Of a DNA stretch of 64,000 nt, positions 34,940 through 47,806 are shown one piece after another (within the stretch, counting starts at the first letter, position 1; each line of letters begins with the position of its first letter). This stretch comes from Moniliophthora roreri (lineage: Eukaryota; Basidiomycota; Agaricomycetes; Agaricales; Marasmiaceae). Made by a program: the position numbers and the translations under genes. The notes under the pieces are model-generated. The model saw only the letters and a program-made list of their open reading frames with translations, ran no database searches and was not told the origin of the DNA. Where the stretch lies: NCBI GenBank assembly GCA_001466705.2, contig LATX02000133.1, positions 434,001 through 498,000 on the forward strand, given 5' to 3'.

Positions 34940-35385
34940 AAATCTGGGCTTGATCTGGGCTCGCTAACTATGCTTGTGCGTAAAATAAAGATGGCTAGTA
35001 AGAATATTTGAAGAGGAAGAAAAGAAAGGAAGAGACTCACTGCAGCTGGTGGTATACCTCATGGTACAACATCACCGTTCGAAAGCGTTGTATGAGTACC
35101 GTACCTCTGCTCGAGTGTATGGTGCGCTGAGTCATCACTGCTGCGCGCTCTCTCCTACATCACTCACAGCCTATGCCAAACTGGTGAGTAATCTATTCGT
35201 CTTTGGAAATTCCTTCGGGCAGCACTCATTTTCACCGAAGATGCCATATTGCGACGTGCTGCGCTGTTTGTACCCAGGAATCAAGGAATGAACTTCTTCG
35301 AGACTTAAGAAGACCAACATGCAAGTTCATAATTGCAGCGCAGCTCCACCACCTACCATATTATTAGCAAGACTCATGGTATATA

Positions 35386-35790
35386 TTAATTGCAGAGAAA
35401 AATGGAGAGAGATAACTCATTCCCACTGTGACCTCCGAATACCATGCCATTTCCAGGGTCATCTTGCCATATCTCATGCCCACGCAGCATCTGGGACAGC
35501 AAATACGGGCTCGGAGTCGAACGGATATCGCTACGATGGAACATTGTGACAGCTTTGTCTGCTTGGCAGACCACTCGGAAAGTTCTCTGAGCGGTTACAT
35601 TCTGGACCCCGGGGCCATGTGGGTTGGTGCAAGTAGCCATCTATGTAAATCCGTAGGATATCACAATGAAGTATAACGAAGCATTCCAAATTACGAGGAT
35701 CGTGATACCTGAACTGAATGGGTTTTATTTGAATGCCGAGGTTCACTGGATCCGAGGAGAACCAGAGATGTAGGTCGGTGATTCAGCGGG
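35386..35790 (-). CDS. Possible hypothetical gene fragment
   Basis: Minus-strand text NLGIQIKPIQFR (about 35746-35710) can be joined by a GTATCA..ACATAG intron to MATCTNPHGPGVQNVTAQRT and FRVVCQADKAVTMFHRSD (35640-35560), then a segment with GNGMVFGGHSG. No family recognised and no clear start. Weak support. Confidence 0.2.
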
Positions 35791-35977
35791 AGGTCAAGCA
35801 TGACGACGTACTTTAGAGTCTTACCCTGGTTTCAAATACAGAGATGCCGGAATCCGCGATTATATGGCAAGTTGAACCTTGCATGCGGGTCTTGTGTACA
35901 AGATTTGCTTCATTCTAATTGGCATATTAAAGTCGTTACAGTATACGGAATGCTTGGCAGCTATGCGAGGAAAACGG

Positions 35978-35997
35978 AAAAAAAAAAAAAAAAAAAA
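35978..35997 (+). repeat. 20-base A homopolymer
   Basis: Twenty consecutive A, about 100 bases beyond the 3' end of the Dbf2-type kinase gene, which reads as T on that gene's strand. Long runs like this are prone to sequencing length errors. Confidence 0.8.
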
Positions 35998-36099
35998 CTA
36001 TCCGTCCGTCCAAACAATATTGCAGTATAAGCCTAACCCTACAAGGCAAAACGAAGAAATGGATCGTGACCAGATCCAAACACGAGGGAACATGTCAGG

Positions 36100-38136
36100 T
36101 TAGAAAATCGTGGCCAAAGTATCTCCCTCTCCGTATGTGTCTCCCAAGCCTCCCATTTTCCCAACGTTTGCACCCGGTCCGTTCTTACCAAACGTGAAAC
36201 CAACCCAGACACCTCGCCCGAACGAATCCTCTTTCTCTTTGACTTTATCCACATTCTTTTGTTTCTCCCGAACCTCGGCGTACTTGGCCATGTCCTCGAG
36301 ATTGGTAAAGTCATCGTAGTAGCCCGTGTCGATCTCGGAATCGAGAGCAGGTACGAATGGTGCACGCGTTGAGCGAAGGTCTTCCCAGTTGACCGGCGGC
36401 TTTGACTTCGTAAAGAATGGATGGGAAGTGACTTGCGACATGGTAGAATATCGTACGCTAGCGTGAGCGATCAACCTGAATACATGTCAGTCCCGGAAAA
36501 GAGGGATATTTTGGAATAGGAAAAGGACTATGCTAACCGAGTGATACAGTCCCAGGCAACATCAGTCAAGTTGAAGATGAGATCTTCGGGCTTGTCATAC
36601 TCAGGCCTTCGGAGAACAGTTGTCCAGTTCTTGAGATTGGTCCAAGTTTCTTCGGGGGTACTGCCACTGAAGGGCGGGAATCCGGCCAGGAATTCGAATA
36701 AGATACAGCCGAGGGACCAATAATCTACTGAATAGCTGTATGGTTTACCGCGGAGAACCTCTGGCGCCTTTAAGGTAACACAGGTAAGCTGTCTGACAAG
36801 TGTGAACGAATAAAAGATGGCAACGCACCATGTAATCAGGGGAACCGACGATGGAGTCCGCATAACGAGGGTCCTCATTGCGAATAGATCGGTAAATAGA
36901 ACGCCGTTCGAGGGTAGAACGATGCACGACTTGATTGTCTTTGACTTTGTCGAGCTAAACCGTGAAATGTTGGTTGAATACGTAGAATTGGCCAATAGGA
37001 CTGGACCGACCTTGAGTTTCATTGACTCGATGCGCTTGGGATTGAGGGCTCCAGTGGCCAATCCGAAATCTGTCAATTTGACGTGACCACTGCCATCAAC
37101 AAGGAAGTTCTAGGTAGCGGTGAGTTAGAAGCGCCAATGTAATCAGGATATTGTAGCTCTCACCTCCGGTTTGAGGTCACGATGGATGTAGCCAAGCTTA
37201 TGAAGTTCATTCACAGCGGCAAACATTTCGCTTATGTAGAATCGTGCGTGTTCCTCCTTCAGCACACCCGAGTTATTCAGCAGAGTTCGGAAGTCGCCAC
37301 CGGGAACGTATTCCATTGCTAGGTATACATGTTCGGCATCTTGGAATGCATAGAGAAGTCGTACAAGCCAGGGTGTTTTTGTGGCAGTCAAGATATCTCG
37401 TTCGATGAGAACGTGCCGTACCTAGCTCCAATCAATGAAACGAAAGCAAAATGAAGAGTCATAGCTGTCACACCTCATCCATTTTGTGTAAAGTTCGTTT
37501 CCTCATCCTTTTCAGTGCACAGACCTCGCCTGTCTCTTGCTTTCTCGCTAGGAATACCTCGCCATATCCACCCTGTCCGACTTGGGCGATGATGTGGAAT
37601 TGATCGACACGCAGTTTCGTACGCCGTTTACGCAGTAAAACACGTTCTCGACCACAGTATGATTTAAACTCTTTGGTATATTCTGATTGGGTCAATCCTC
37701 GTTCTTTGGTGTCCTTGTCGAATAGAGCACGGCGTTCTTTTCGAGCTGCGATGTAACCGAGTGCCTGAAAGTAATAGTCGAGAAAGTCTGTGACGGAATG
37801 GCAAGCACCCTTAGTATCTATATGACGCTCAGTTCTGCAGTTGCACTCACATAGCTGTGCTACTGTAGCTTTTCGTTTGACCTCGCTACTATCCAAGATC
37901 TCCCTATCCTTCAGAGGTAGCCCTGCCTGCCTGATTGTTGAGGCAGTCCCTTTAGCGGTATCCATCCGTATGTCGTCTGCGAATGTGTAGCCTTTTGCAG
38001 TGTTCATGCGTATGTCGTTCGAATTTGAAGGAGGTAATCCTTTTGCCGTGTTCATGTGTATATCTTGATAGTAATCCCTTTCGGAAGGAAGGCCGGATAT
38101 TTGCTTTGTCGGAGAGCGGGGTGCGTTGACTGCCAT
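36100..38136 (-). CDS. NDR/LATS-family AGC kinase, Dbf2/Sid2 type
   Basis: Serine/threonine kinase at the end of the mitotic-exit/septation pathway, normally activated by Mob1. The N-terminal extension carries three DI-x-M-x-TAKG repeats. Then FLDYYFQALGYIAARKERR and TKEFKSYCGRERVLLRKRR form the Mob1-binding helical region. The kinase domain has FHIIAQVGQGGYGEVFLARK (glycine loop), VCALKRMRK (lysine), YVPGGDFRTLL, YIHRDLKPE (catalytic loop), GHVKLTDFGLATG (DFG), SIVGSPDYMAPEVLRG (activation segment) and SVDYWSLGCILFEFLAGFPP. The C-terminal extension has SHPFFTKSKPPVNWEDLRST and FVPALDSEIDTGYYDDFTNL, then a glycine-rich tail. All catalytic residues are intact. At least six short introns. The Dbf2/Sid2 branch is chosen over Cbk1/Orb6 from the PDYMAPEVLRG region and tail; this is from memory. 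Confidence 0.88.
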
Positions 38137-41019
38137 AATGGTAGCCGAAGAACAAAGGACGATGGCGAAAAGTATGAACTGGGAAGCTCAAGCAGCTGCG
38201 CTCCTCAGACTGAGATGGTTAATCTTGAATCGCGTTGGCCAAATGCAGCTGCAGAACGCGAACCAAGCACGTGGCATAGTCCAGGGACTGGGTCCTGAGC
38301 ACCAACTACTGTGCACCGAAAACATTAACGCCTGCGAGCTTGCCTGCGAGCTTTATCGTTGGCGTTTTAACGTTGATGCATTGACGACCTGCTCCCGCAT
38401 TGGCGTTGACTAGCTTGACTATTTTCATCCATTTTCTCAATCTCAACTTCCCTGCAAGTTTTGGAACGTAGGCATTGAGTTTCCTTTTGAATCCATGCAT
38501 TGAACGTTTCATTTTTGACTTGGCAGAACATGCATATCTTCTATAGTAATATTCAATGCAAGAAGCTTCGACGAACCACCAATATGATAGACTACAAGTC
38601 TATTCTAACAAGTAACCCCCTATCTCCTACTGGAGGGTGTGTAGCCTTTCTTGTAATGCCCTGACAGAACCCTTCCTGCCCATAGCGCAAATATCACTGT
38701 CTTACCATACCTGTTACCAAGCATCTTTGCTAAATCTCCCAGCGAGTTCAAATTAATCTTCTTCAAGAATGGCCTTGCAGCGTCCGACGGTCGACCCAAA
38801 GTTGATCTTGCTATCATTCTGCCTGTTTGCGTGTCTGTCCCCGACAATCTCCACTCGAGTCTTGTACCACCTGCTATTCCTTGGCACCAAAAACGACCGT
38901 GCTCCTCGAATACCCCAGTTGTGGTTCTGGCCTCCACGGTTCTCTGCGTTGGCTTTCATCGCATGACTGCTCGCTTGCGTTGAGTCGCTCTATGTCCCAA
39001 GATATTTCTGAATTTCTCCGAGACGAAGGCTGCATAAGAGGATTGTCAAGTCTATTTACGACAAAACATCTCGTGATACACCATATGTTATTCCTGATAT
39101 ATCATTTTCACCGTTTATCCATCTGCTATGTCCTTATTGGTCTTGCCTGCCAAATGTTATTCCATCAAACGATTCCCGAGATGTCAATGAACCAATAGCG
39201 TGTCAAATACCCCCGCTCAGTCCTGTTACCCCGCATCCAATCATGATGGGACGAGGCACTACCGATGTATCTTCTCGCATTTCAGAAGTCTATTGCATGG
39301 CTGCGTCAAACACAGCTGACGGCGGCTCTTCAATATATACCACGTAGAGTTGTGTTCCCGTCGCCACAAGATTTCCCATCAGGCGCGCATATGTTACTCC
39401 ATGTTCCGCTTCAATTCATCCTGCCCTGGAGTCCTCCATCCATGTACCTGGATACAGGTATAGGTAAGTTACGGCTATGGGTTCTCTTTCAACCTTCCAT
39501 GATCAATCTTATGCGTCTTTCCGAAATCATCGTGTATCCCACTCAGGCAGTAAGCTTATGATTACGGCTGATTATCGCGGCCTTATTACCGTGGGATGAG
39601 ATGCAAGTCCTCACTGAGCGTAACTCGTTCGTCCAGATGGCAATCTGGTGCAACCAATTCTACGGGGACACTTGGCAGAGTACTAAACACTGCCCGAGAT
39701 AACTGCCCGAGATATTTCGGGGGCAAAAGATTGGCTTCTTCAGATCAGATGGGTTTGACATGATATCAGTGGCTGAAGCTCACTTTGCCCTGTGTAGGTA
39801 GACCGTTAATAGAAATGGATCAGTGTATACGCTCTTCCGTTCTGAGGAGGTAATTATGTCCCGTTCTAAATATTCGAGCTAATAAGGGACAACCACCTTG
39901 TAGATCGCTATACACTGTCCCGACGAAGGAACGGAGCTGCGCCTTAGCATACGCTCACATCGTGGAGTATTCGTATCCTTTCAAAGTCTACATTTCTTCC
40001 GGACATATGTCTTCCCGAATACAACCTGAGTGATAAATCTCGCGACAGGATCTTCACATTCAACGACGCTCAATAATGCCTCTCAAGGCGTCAAGAAACT
40101 CATATGGGACGGTGGAGAGAAATGAATACCGGTAATTGGCTGCGCTCCATGTTGACTCCAATAGCAGATGACCCGGACTTATATGCCTGTTATAGCGCAC
40201 TCTCAGAGCACGCCGCCAACTTGCCACTCAACACAACAATCCACAATCCGTGAGACGCCTACGGGTAAATAACCGCGTACAGAGGCCGGTGGCTAAGCCA
40301 AAATGAAAGTCTATTAGACTTGCTATTGGGAGACCGAGTTCCCTACCTCCCGAACTCCACACCCAAGCACCCTTGACGCAAACTTTTCGTCAAAATGAAG
40401 AAGGAACTCCAGCCCTTCTTCTAACCGATTGGAGCCCTCTCAGCCATCCTGGCTCGGAGGTGTGTATTTTCATGGTAATAAACCCTTTCTATTATCTAAG
40501 ACGCTCCGAGATGCGGTTGAGACGTGCGAGATATCTGTAGGTGACAAGCATCAGATCGCAAGGTCGACACACGAATGTGGGGAAGAAGCTCACTACGACT
40601 CCAAACATGACTTCAGCATCGTTGTTCCTGAAATGACATAAACCGTTCAAAAGTCCTGCGCCGCTAGTGACAACGTGAATGTCAGAGTGAAGCAAACGTT
40701 TACGCCGCGTTGCGTGTATCTGTCATTTTCCATGCTGTTAGGTCATCTACGGCTCCTGAGCTTCTCCGACGAAGAGGAATATACTTAACGGTCTTCTCTC
40801 GTACTAGCAGCTCGAACGTATTCAAGCTCGCACTCCACTGTTGGTTCATGGAATTGAAACATAATTGAGGTCACAAATGAATGATGAACCAACCGGTGGC
40901 AGCAAGCTGTTAACCATAATCATTAAGTGAGCGGATTTGTAATGCAAATGGAAGGTTAGACAGATATAGAACGAGTATGATTATACCGAGGGCTTGCCCC
41001 GACCAAGTACTGCAACCAT
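38137..41019. other. Gene-poor stretch between the kinase and mL38
   Basis: No supported gene in 2.9 kb. A minus-strand frame at 38620-38959 (FLKKINLNSLGDLAKMLGNR; YGKTVIFALWAGRVL) is the best candidate but matches nothing I know. A plus-strand frame at 39265-39561 is hydrophobic and probably chance. No repeat unit was found. Confidence 0.4.
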
Positions 41020-43076
41020 CTAAGGATACTTTTTGAGCGTCTTGAATACTTCATATCGGTTCTCCTTTGGCGGGACACCATAATGAGGTTCCGATTGACC
41101 TGTTCAAAAGTACTAAGACACGAAATACACGACGTGAAATCCGAGGACACTTACCCAAAATAGCTTCGTAGATATGAGTGACATGCTCATCCCAAACCTC
41201 TCTGAACATATGATAACCACCGCCCATAGCAGCATTCAGACCCCATTTCTTCACAAACTCGCGGACGTTGAAACCTAATCGTTCCTTATCAGAGACGACC
41301 GGGATGTCAAGAGTCTTTGAGGTCGGTACACCACGCGGGGCTGTCGCTTCCGTGTTGAGGCTATATGATGTTTTCGGCGGGTTAGGCAGAAGAAGGATAG
41401 TGTATCGGTGATACGGGGTGCCACGCTGTGGGTGCGGGGGTATGTATCTCGTATGCGTGTTCAGATGGGTAATTGGTCCGCGGTGTGTGGCGGAAAGAGG
41501 AATATTCGGTCTGTAACAGAGAGAGAATAAACCTTTAGCTCTGATCGGACTGTAGAAAGAAGACCGAAAACCTACTTGAGCCAATGTAAGTATGTAGTGA
41601 AGGTTTGGTTCGCTTCATCCGGGACGTCTGGGAACAAAGAAGCGAAATGTAATGAGCATGCTAATAGATGTGAGTTGATTAGATAGAAGTAACGAACCAG
41701 GGTCAACCATTAGCATCGTGTAGAGCCTCGTGTCTGCATGGAAAACATGAGGGAAAAGAGTAGGTGGCTTGAGTGTCTAAAAATGAACATAAAAAAGACA
41801 TAGCATCGCTAAGTGTCATTTCGTTCGAGGTAAGATACCCGAAACGTAAACGAACCTGTAAAGATGTGACAAAACTGCCTGGTTCCACTAGGAAGAAGCG
41901 TCTTGCAGGCCCCGTGAGGGGTACTTCGCTAACTGGAGGCTTTACATTAACGTCCAAATCCACGGAGGGGTGTATGACGGGAAGTACGTCAGGGCAGACG
42001 TGCATTTGATGAATACGCTCCATCTGAACGAATCAATTAGCAAGGCATACTCTCGCCAATGATAGAAGAAGTAGACGCGGACCAATAGGTCAAGTTTGCC
42101 ATCACCTCGCCATCTTTGCTCGACAAGGTGACGATGCGAGCGTTTAGTCGTGTCAGCTATAATATTGTTGGTTAGTACGTTCCGAAAAGAACGAAATAAA
42201 CTGCTCACCCATAGCGTTCGCGACTGCCCATCGTACGCTAGGCAAATTGACCTCGCTCTGTACTTCCAGAATGCCCAATTTCTCCCTCATCTTCTCCAAT
42301 TCAGTATCCAGCCTGACCGCGTCCTGCTTCTCGCTCTCGCCACCGGTTTCAGCAGCCTTCAACGCGAGCTCCAGCTCCTTCTGCTTCTCCGTCAATTCAA
42401 CCTTGTATGCTGCGACCTCCTTCTTCAACATCCGAGAATCCTTGTAAATGACCTTGAGTGCTTCGTCGTACGCAGGAAGTATACCTTCCCTAACGGGCCG
42501 GTTCCACTTGCGCGTCTTTTGTAGAGAGATGCGAGGTCGTCTACGAGGAAGCTGGACGCGTTTCTTGGTCTTGACACGTCCTTTACTATCCTTCTCCGGG
42601 GCAAGACGAATACCAGCCTTGCTGGCATCAGTCGGACGACCAGTTTTGGTACGACCAGTACGACCTCTCGTCCGAGTCTCCAAATTCTGCTCCACAAGGC
42701 CGCCTTCTTGAGAAGTAACCTCTAGTGTATCCTTTGCTTCGGAAAGAGACGATTTTCGTTCAGCCAACTGCCCTTGGACATTAGCCTCTGCATTCGCCTT
42801 TACCATAGCCTCCTTTGCTCTTCCCTTGGACAACACACCCTGGCCCTTCCTCCCATTCGTCTTCTTCACCACATCAGCCTTTGAAGGTTTGGGTAGCGTA
42901 TCCGGCCGTCGATTTTGTGGTTTCAAAAGCGTAGGCATTAACAGCGTTTCTTTTGTCCGAGGGCCCGATGACGATGCCGAAGCATCAGAGGCAGAAGAGG
43001 AAAGCGATGCATTGAATCTCCTAGCACCACCAGAAAGAAGTCTAGACGATATTGGAAGCCGACGCAGTGTCAGCAT
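41020..43076 (-). CDS. MRPL35: Mitochondrial large-subunit ribosomal protein mL38 (MRPL35), PEBP fold
   Basis: Mitoribosome component of the central protuberance built on a phosphatidylethanolamine-binding-protein fold. The start MLTLRRLPISSRLLSGGARR is a classic mitochondrial presequence. An upstream in-frame ATG at 43127 would bury it, so 43076 is preferred. A long basic linker follows, with RVQLPRRRPRISLQKTRKWN and the helical EKQKELELALKAAETGGES. Then come WAVANAMG, HQMHVCPDVLPVIHPSVDLD, HADTRLYTMLMVDPDVPD, HLNTHTRYIPPHPQRGTPYH, RYTILLLPNPPKTS, MGGGYHMFREVWDEHVTHIY and EPHYGVPPKENRYEVFKTLK, ending at a TAG (41020-41022). The PEBP DPDVP and PPHPQRGTPYHRY motifs are clear. About six short introns. 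Confidence 0.88.
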
Positions 43077-43952
43077 TTGCGCTGTGCTGGACCAAGTCAA
43101 GTCGTCCAGATGGAAAATTTCGCCCAAGTCCGGAGTTTGATGGGTCGGACGCGATATTTGGCTTTGTTACTGAACAGCCTCACACGCCACATGGCTGGGT
43201 TCACCGCCTTGAGCAAAGTTCAACTTTCAAGTTTCAACATTCAACCTTATTCCTGCAAAAATCTTGATTCGAGATCATCACTCATTGAATGTAAGGAGAA
43301 AAACAACAAGTCATCGGAATTACCACAACATAAAGTACACGGACTAAAGATAAGCCAGATGGTGTACATATCTACTACTCTAAAGTACGAGGAGAGTATG
43401 AGTACCGACAACACAATCCCAACCAGAGAGTGAGAGAGAGAGAGACGAGCCAAGATCCAAACCAACCCAATCTAGGGGGAAGAGGATGGTTGGTGTGCAT
43501 AAGGATAGGCAATAAAAGAGCATAGGGACAGCAATATGCATGATGCTTATGATACGGAGGGATTGGGGAATGTGAGGGGCACTGGGAAGTAGAAGGGAGT
43601 GGAAGTTCGAGAATGTGAACACGAGAACCAAAAGAAAAATCGGAGGCAAGGGTGATGATGAAGACCGAAAGAAAGCACAAGACGGGGGGTAACGCAAAAC
43701 AAGAGGTATAAACAGCTGAAAGCAAGTGGTAATACTAAGCAATTATAGGCAACGAAGACCCAAGTCAAGGGGAGAGATTAATGGTCGATGGGATGATCGG
43801 GGATGATGATGATGGTGATGTGGTGGTGATACAGATAACGAAGGACAAATATACAGCAATAACGATAGTAGCTGACGCAGCGGCTATGCAAACGATAGTG
43901 AGATGAATGAACGAGGTCGAGCCAAAAGAGAACAGCGCACAATGCAAGCTGT

Positions 43953-45227
43953 TCAGAATGTCGAAAGCGAGAGGCTCCTAGGGAGTACGACCTCGGGTTC
44001 CCGTGGGAATCGGTACTGGAATTCTAATGAAAGGAAAAAGGTTGGTGAATAAGGTTGACCGATGACAGGAATATCCGAATACTAACCTCCATCTCTAATG
44101 ACGGGATTCTCTCTGCGTAACCGTTCCTCCTCAAGCTCCTTCTCCAAGCGAATCTCATAGGGAGCCTTGCCTCCAGGAATGGGTACACGTTGACCATCAA
44201 ATACCGGATCTTGCTTTGGTTCCCAACGGCCACCACCTGTAGCTTTGCACAGCACTGATGACCGTCGGAGCGGGTATGAGTCAAGCTCGCCGAATGAGCG
44301 CTCTTCGTCGGGAAAGTTTATGGATGAACCACGCATGGTGGCTCGGCGACGAAGGTCCGGATTTGAACAGCGTGAGCGACTCCGCCTAAGAGAAGCGGTC
44401 TCGGAAGGAAGAACTAGACCGAGGCCATTGGGTGGCGTCCTCGGGCTAGAAGATGACGGGGAACTTGCACGGCTGCCGCTGCTAGGCGAGAGTGGTCGTT
44501 TAGTGAGGATAGGTAATGATGGCCGAACTAGCTCGGGTGTTCTGGGAGTCGAGGGACATCCGTGAAGCTGATCGTAGCAGTCATCACATATCCGAGCGTT
44601 GATGATGGGCGACTCGGGCGATTCGTAGGAGGAAATGGGGGTATTTCTTGGAGGATTGAGGAAAGGGAGTTTGGAAGTGTCCAAAAGAGGAGTCATGCGC
44701 GACGTACACGCCTTGCAAAACACACCGCCGCATTTACGACAGTGATGCCTGCGCTCAAATAGAGTGAATGAGACCCTGCAGAAGAAGCTATCACACGAGG
44801 TAGCGAGGCTGTCGGGCTAGAGTAAGACAAGACCAGGGTGAGCAAAGGTTAAAAGCGACGCGTCATAGGGGCCAAGTTCGTACCTTCCAGAGATGTTTAG
44901 GCATCAAAACAGCGAGATGTTCGTTGGGTCGAACCAGTGGTTGCTGATTTGGGAGTATGGGAGACAGTTGGAGAGCCAAACTGCAAGTCGACGACTGATC
45001 ACAGCTTCCGTCGTCTGATAAGGATGAATATGTAGACTCTGGAGATTCTATACGCGATTGAGAGAGTAAGTGGAATGATTGGTTGAAATGGATGTAGTAT
45101 ACGCACTAGACAAGGTGGAGGGACAAGTTAATGACTCTGACACGTTGACTTGGGAGTCGTCGACGAGGGTAGCTACGGCGACATGGGGAGGGTTACAGGC
45201 AGCAAGGGCGGCTGATAGCGCAGACAT
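43953..45227 (-). CDS. FYVE-type zinc finger protein
   Basis: Predicted phosphatidylinositol-3-phosphate binding protein. The start MSALSAALAACNPPHVAVAT leads through an exon with SPESTYSSLSDDGSCDQ and HLAVLMPKHLWK, then the zinc finger: CDSFFCRVSFTLFERRHHC, RKCGGVFCKACTSRM and, after an insertion of about 45 residues, ARICDDCYDQLHG. The RR-HHCRKCG core is the PI3P-binding signature. The C-terminal part is Ser/Pro-rich, then WEPKQDPVFDGQRVPIPGGK and YEIRLEKELEEERLRRENPV; after a GTTAGT..ATTAG intron the last exon reads EFQYRFPREPEVVLPRSLSL and ends STF. The stop is at 43953. Endosomal location is inferred from the domain. Confidence 0.85.
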
Positions 45228-45574
45228 TTGATGGGGACGGACGATATCAACTCGCGATGGAGTGTTGCATTTATGTGCCCGATTAGAGGCATGTGGGTGG
45301 TTGGCGCCCAAGATGATCTCGATCTCAGATTGCCAAATAAAAATAAATATTTTCCGTAATTATTATGCATACAAAAATAAATAAATAATACCTATCCGTC
45401 GTGGAAACTTCGGAATTTGTTTATTTTCGGCAGAACCGGTTCCCTGGGTGCAACGTCAAACCCCAAAGAGTAAGCCCTAGCAGACCCACCAAGTCCTAGT
45501 AGGTCCCTAGTAGGCCCGTGTGCCATGATACACCCTCTACAGCTAGGCGGTGCACTCGCCTTTACATGTTTAAC

Positions 45575-45914
45575 CTACGTGTTTAATCCTTGTATCCAGG
45601 CAATCTCTTCTTCCTCGCGCGGCGTCTCGCAAAATCGTAATTTCCAATCAGGTAACCGCTTGTAGTAACCGCTGGCAGTTGGCCCATGGATCAAATTTCC
45701 ACGTGAGTTTGCCACATCCCACGGTCCTGTCCATGCTCTCTGTCCACGTCCCCCGACCCTGATGTCGCAAGCACTTTCTTCCCCATCCAAAGTCTCATTA
45801 GAGGACCCTTTGCGACCGTCTCTTACGACAACTGGCACCAATTTAGCTGGAAAGGCAAAGTAAACTACCGATTAGTGTGATCAGATAGACACTTACCGAC
45901 AGATCATTTGCCAT
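45575..45914 (-). CDS. Small hypothetical protein
   Basis: A two-exon frame: MANDLS, a GTAAGT..TTCCAG intron, then AKLVPVVVRDGRKGSSNETL, ESACDIRVGGRGQRAWTGPW and YYKRLPDWKLRFCETPREEE, ending WIQGLNT. The splice sites are good and the charged composition is protein-like, but no family is recognised. About 95 residues. Confidence 0.35.
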
Positions 45915-46090
45915 CCTCCGCTGGGCTAGGACCTGGAGGACATCTTCCCTCCTTGCGGGAGGAGGAACATATGGATTCTTCTTCTATCGATTTGGACACC
46001 TTGGCTCCCCTGCTTCTACATAGACTCTGTTGCCGTAACCTTCTTACGCCACCTACACAGCGTCAATCAGCCTCGTGTAGAGAAGTGTGA

Positions 46091-47806
46091 AAAGTTCGCT
46101 GTGAACAAACACCCAGCTATGGCCGTGGACTGACATATGAGTTTTGAGCGCATCAAAGAGAGATATCAACATGAATCATCTATCAACCTCAAGGCCATAC
46201 ACTACAATCCAAAAAAGAGTGCGTCAGTGATGCTGCTGCTCATCAGCTATGAGCGAAAGCACTCTGTAACACCGCACAATCATTCTACAGTACTAGCTCA
46301 TAGTCCTCCTCATCCAGTGCTACAACAACCTTACCCGCGGCGCAGGCACCTATCCAATCTAGCCGTACATGTTTCAGCCTAGACCCTCGTCTGACCCTCG
46401 CCTGACCCTCATCAGGTCCTCCTCGCCTCTCTGAAACCGCACCTTCCTTATCAACACCACCCAAGCATTGTCCCCGCTTATCTTTCCCCGCCTCTCCAGT
46501 TTCAGTTCAAATACTCGAATCCTCCGTGTAACCTCTTCTGGTGAATGATGACAACACATCACTCTGACACCGGGATATCAAACCTAAAAGGGCATCCAAA
46601 AACGCCTTCCCTGAGCAACCGGCTCCCACTCGTTACCGTTAACATCAGCATCATCATCAATACCACCCTGTGCTCTCCCTCCATCGTCCCGTAAGTACTG
46701 ATTTCGAGGGTTGAGCCATCTCCGAGCTTACCGCTGCCGATGCTGTCGTTCTCTCCCAACACCACCTCCATCTCCACCATCCGCCCTCAGCCGCAACTCG
46801 TTCGCCGCTCAAAGGCACTCGACATACCTTTGATTGATCCCAGACTCAAGGCTTTTACGTCTTTCAAATCCTTCACCCTCATTACGACCAACGCCCCATT
46901 CAGAAGCACCACTTTAGCCACACAACCAGGTCCCATTGGCAACCCCCCCNCTTCTTGAAGAAGAGACTGTCTAGACCAAATTTTTTTCATCCCAAGTTGC
47001 AACTAACAATGACCGATTCTCAGCTGCTTCTGTTCCTCGACCTCGACGGTGAACCGAACACGAATAGCTGATATGAATACATCTCCGTCCTGTGGGATTT
47101 CGGAACCTCCTCCCCGGTACGTACGATCAAAGAATTGCAGGGTCAATTTTAGCCTTCTACCGGAAACGGCAGCGCCTGTCAAGTTCTTCCTATCCTCCGT
47201 GTAATTGCAGATATGTCGTTCACCGCGGGCCTGAGTTGTCGTCGTCGTATGTAGCGATGTTTATCATATCATTTCTCCGAGTCCTATTAGTCGACGTCGA
47301 CAGGGAAATATGACACCACTAGGTCTGTTTCTGTTACCTGTAATTGAATTGAAAAGCCAAGGAGAGGAGGACTCGCGTACATCGAAGCGAGCCTCTAAAC
47401 CAAGAAGCGTAATAGGAGAGACCTCGACACGACGACAACGGATAAAGGGACTGTATATCATGTTGTAAGATGTTTAACACGGGGCACAAGAAGCACAAGT
47501 GCGACGTGGAGGGACGTCAAGGGAGTTCCGGTTGGGTCGGGTACCACCGCAGAGGAACTGGAGGAGCTGGAATAGCCAAATTTCTTTCAAGGTTGGAGGG
47601 GAGCACGACTCCACGGAGGATGAGAAGCATTGAGCAGGTGCAGGACGATGAGACGCGGCACGGAAGAGACCATCGACGACGTATTTGCTGAGAGGTACGA
47701 ATGAATGGATCATAGGGTTCAATATGAATGTCGTAAGGCTATTGAGAAGGTCATCTTTGCACTCTGATTGGTGGAACGTCTGCTTTGACTTGTCCTACCC
47801 TTTTCC
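46091..47806. other. Gene-poor stretch with an ambiguous base
   Basis: No confident gene. A plus-strand segment at 46740-46960 (RRSKALDIPLIDPRLKAFTS; FTLITTNAPFRSTTLAT) looks coding and runs into seven C plus an undetermined base (n at 46950), so frame and gene structure there cannot be trusted. Other frames are short. Confidence 0.4.

Noticed and set aside
35040..35997. Retrocopy ending in the 20-base A run
   Set aside because: No recognisable processed gene precedes the A run on the plus strand and no flanking target duplication is visible.
43375..43947. Hydrophobic minus-strand frames downstream of the FYVE gene
   Set aside because: Overlapping frames of low-complexity Leu/Ser/Cys text in what is most simply the FYVE gene's 3' untranslated region. 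No splice structure or family.
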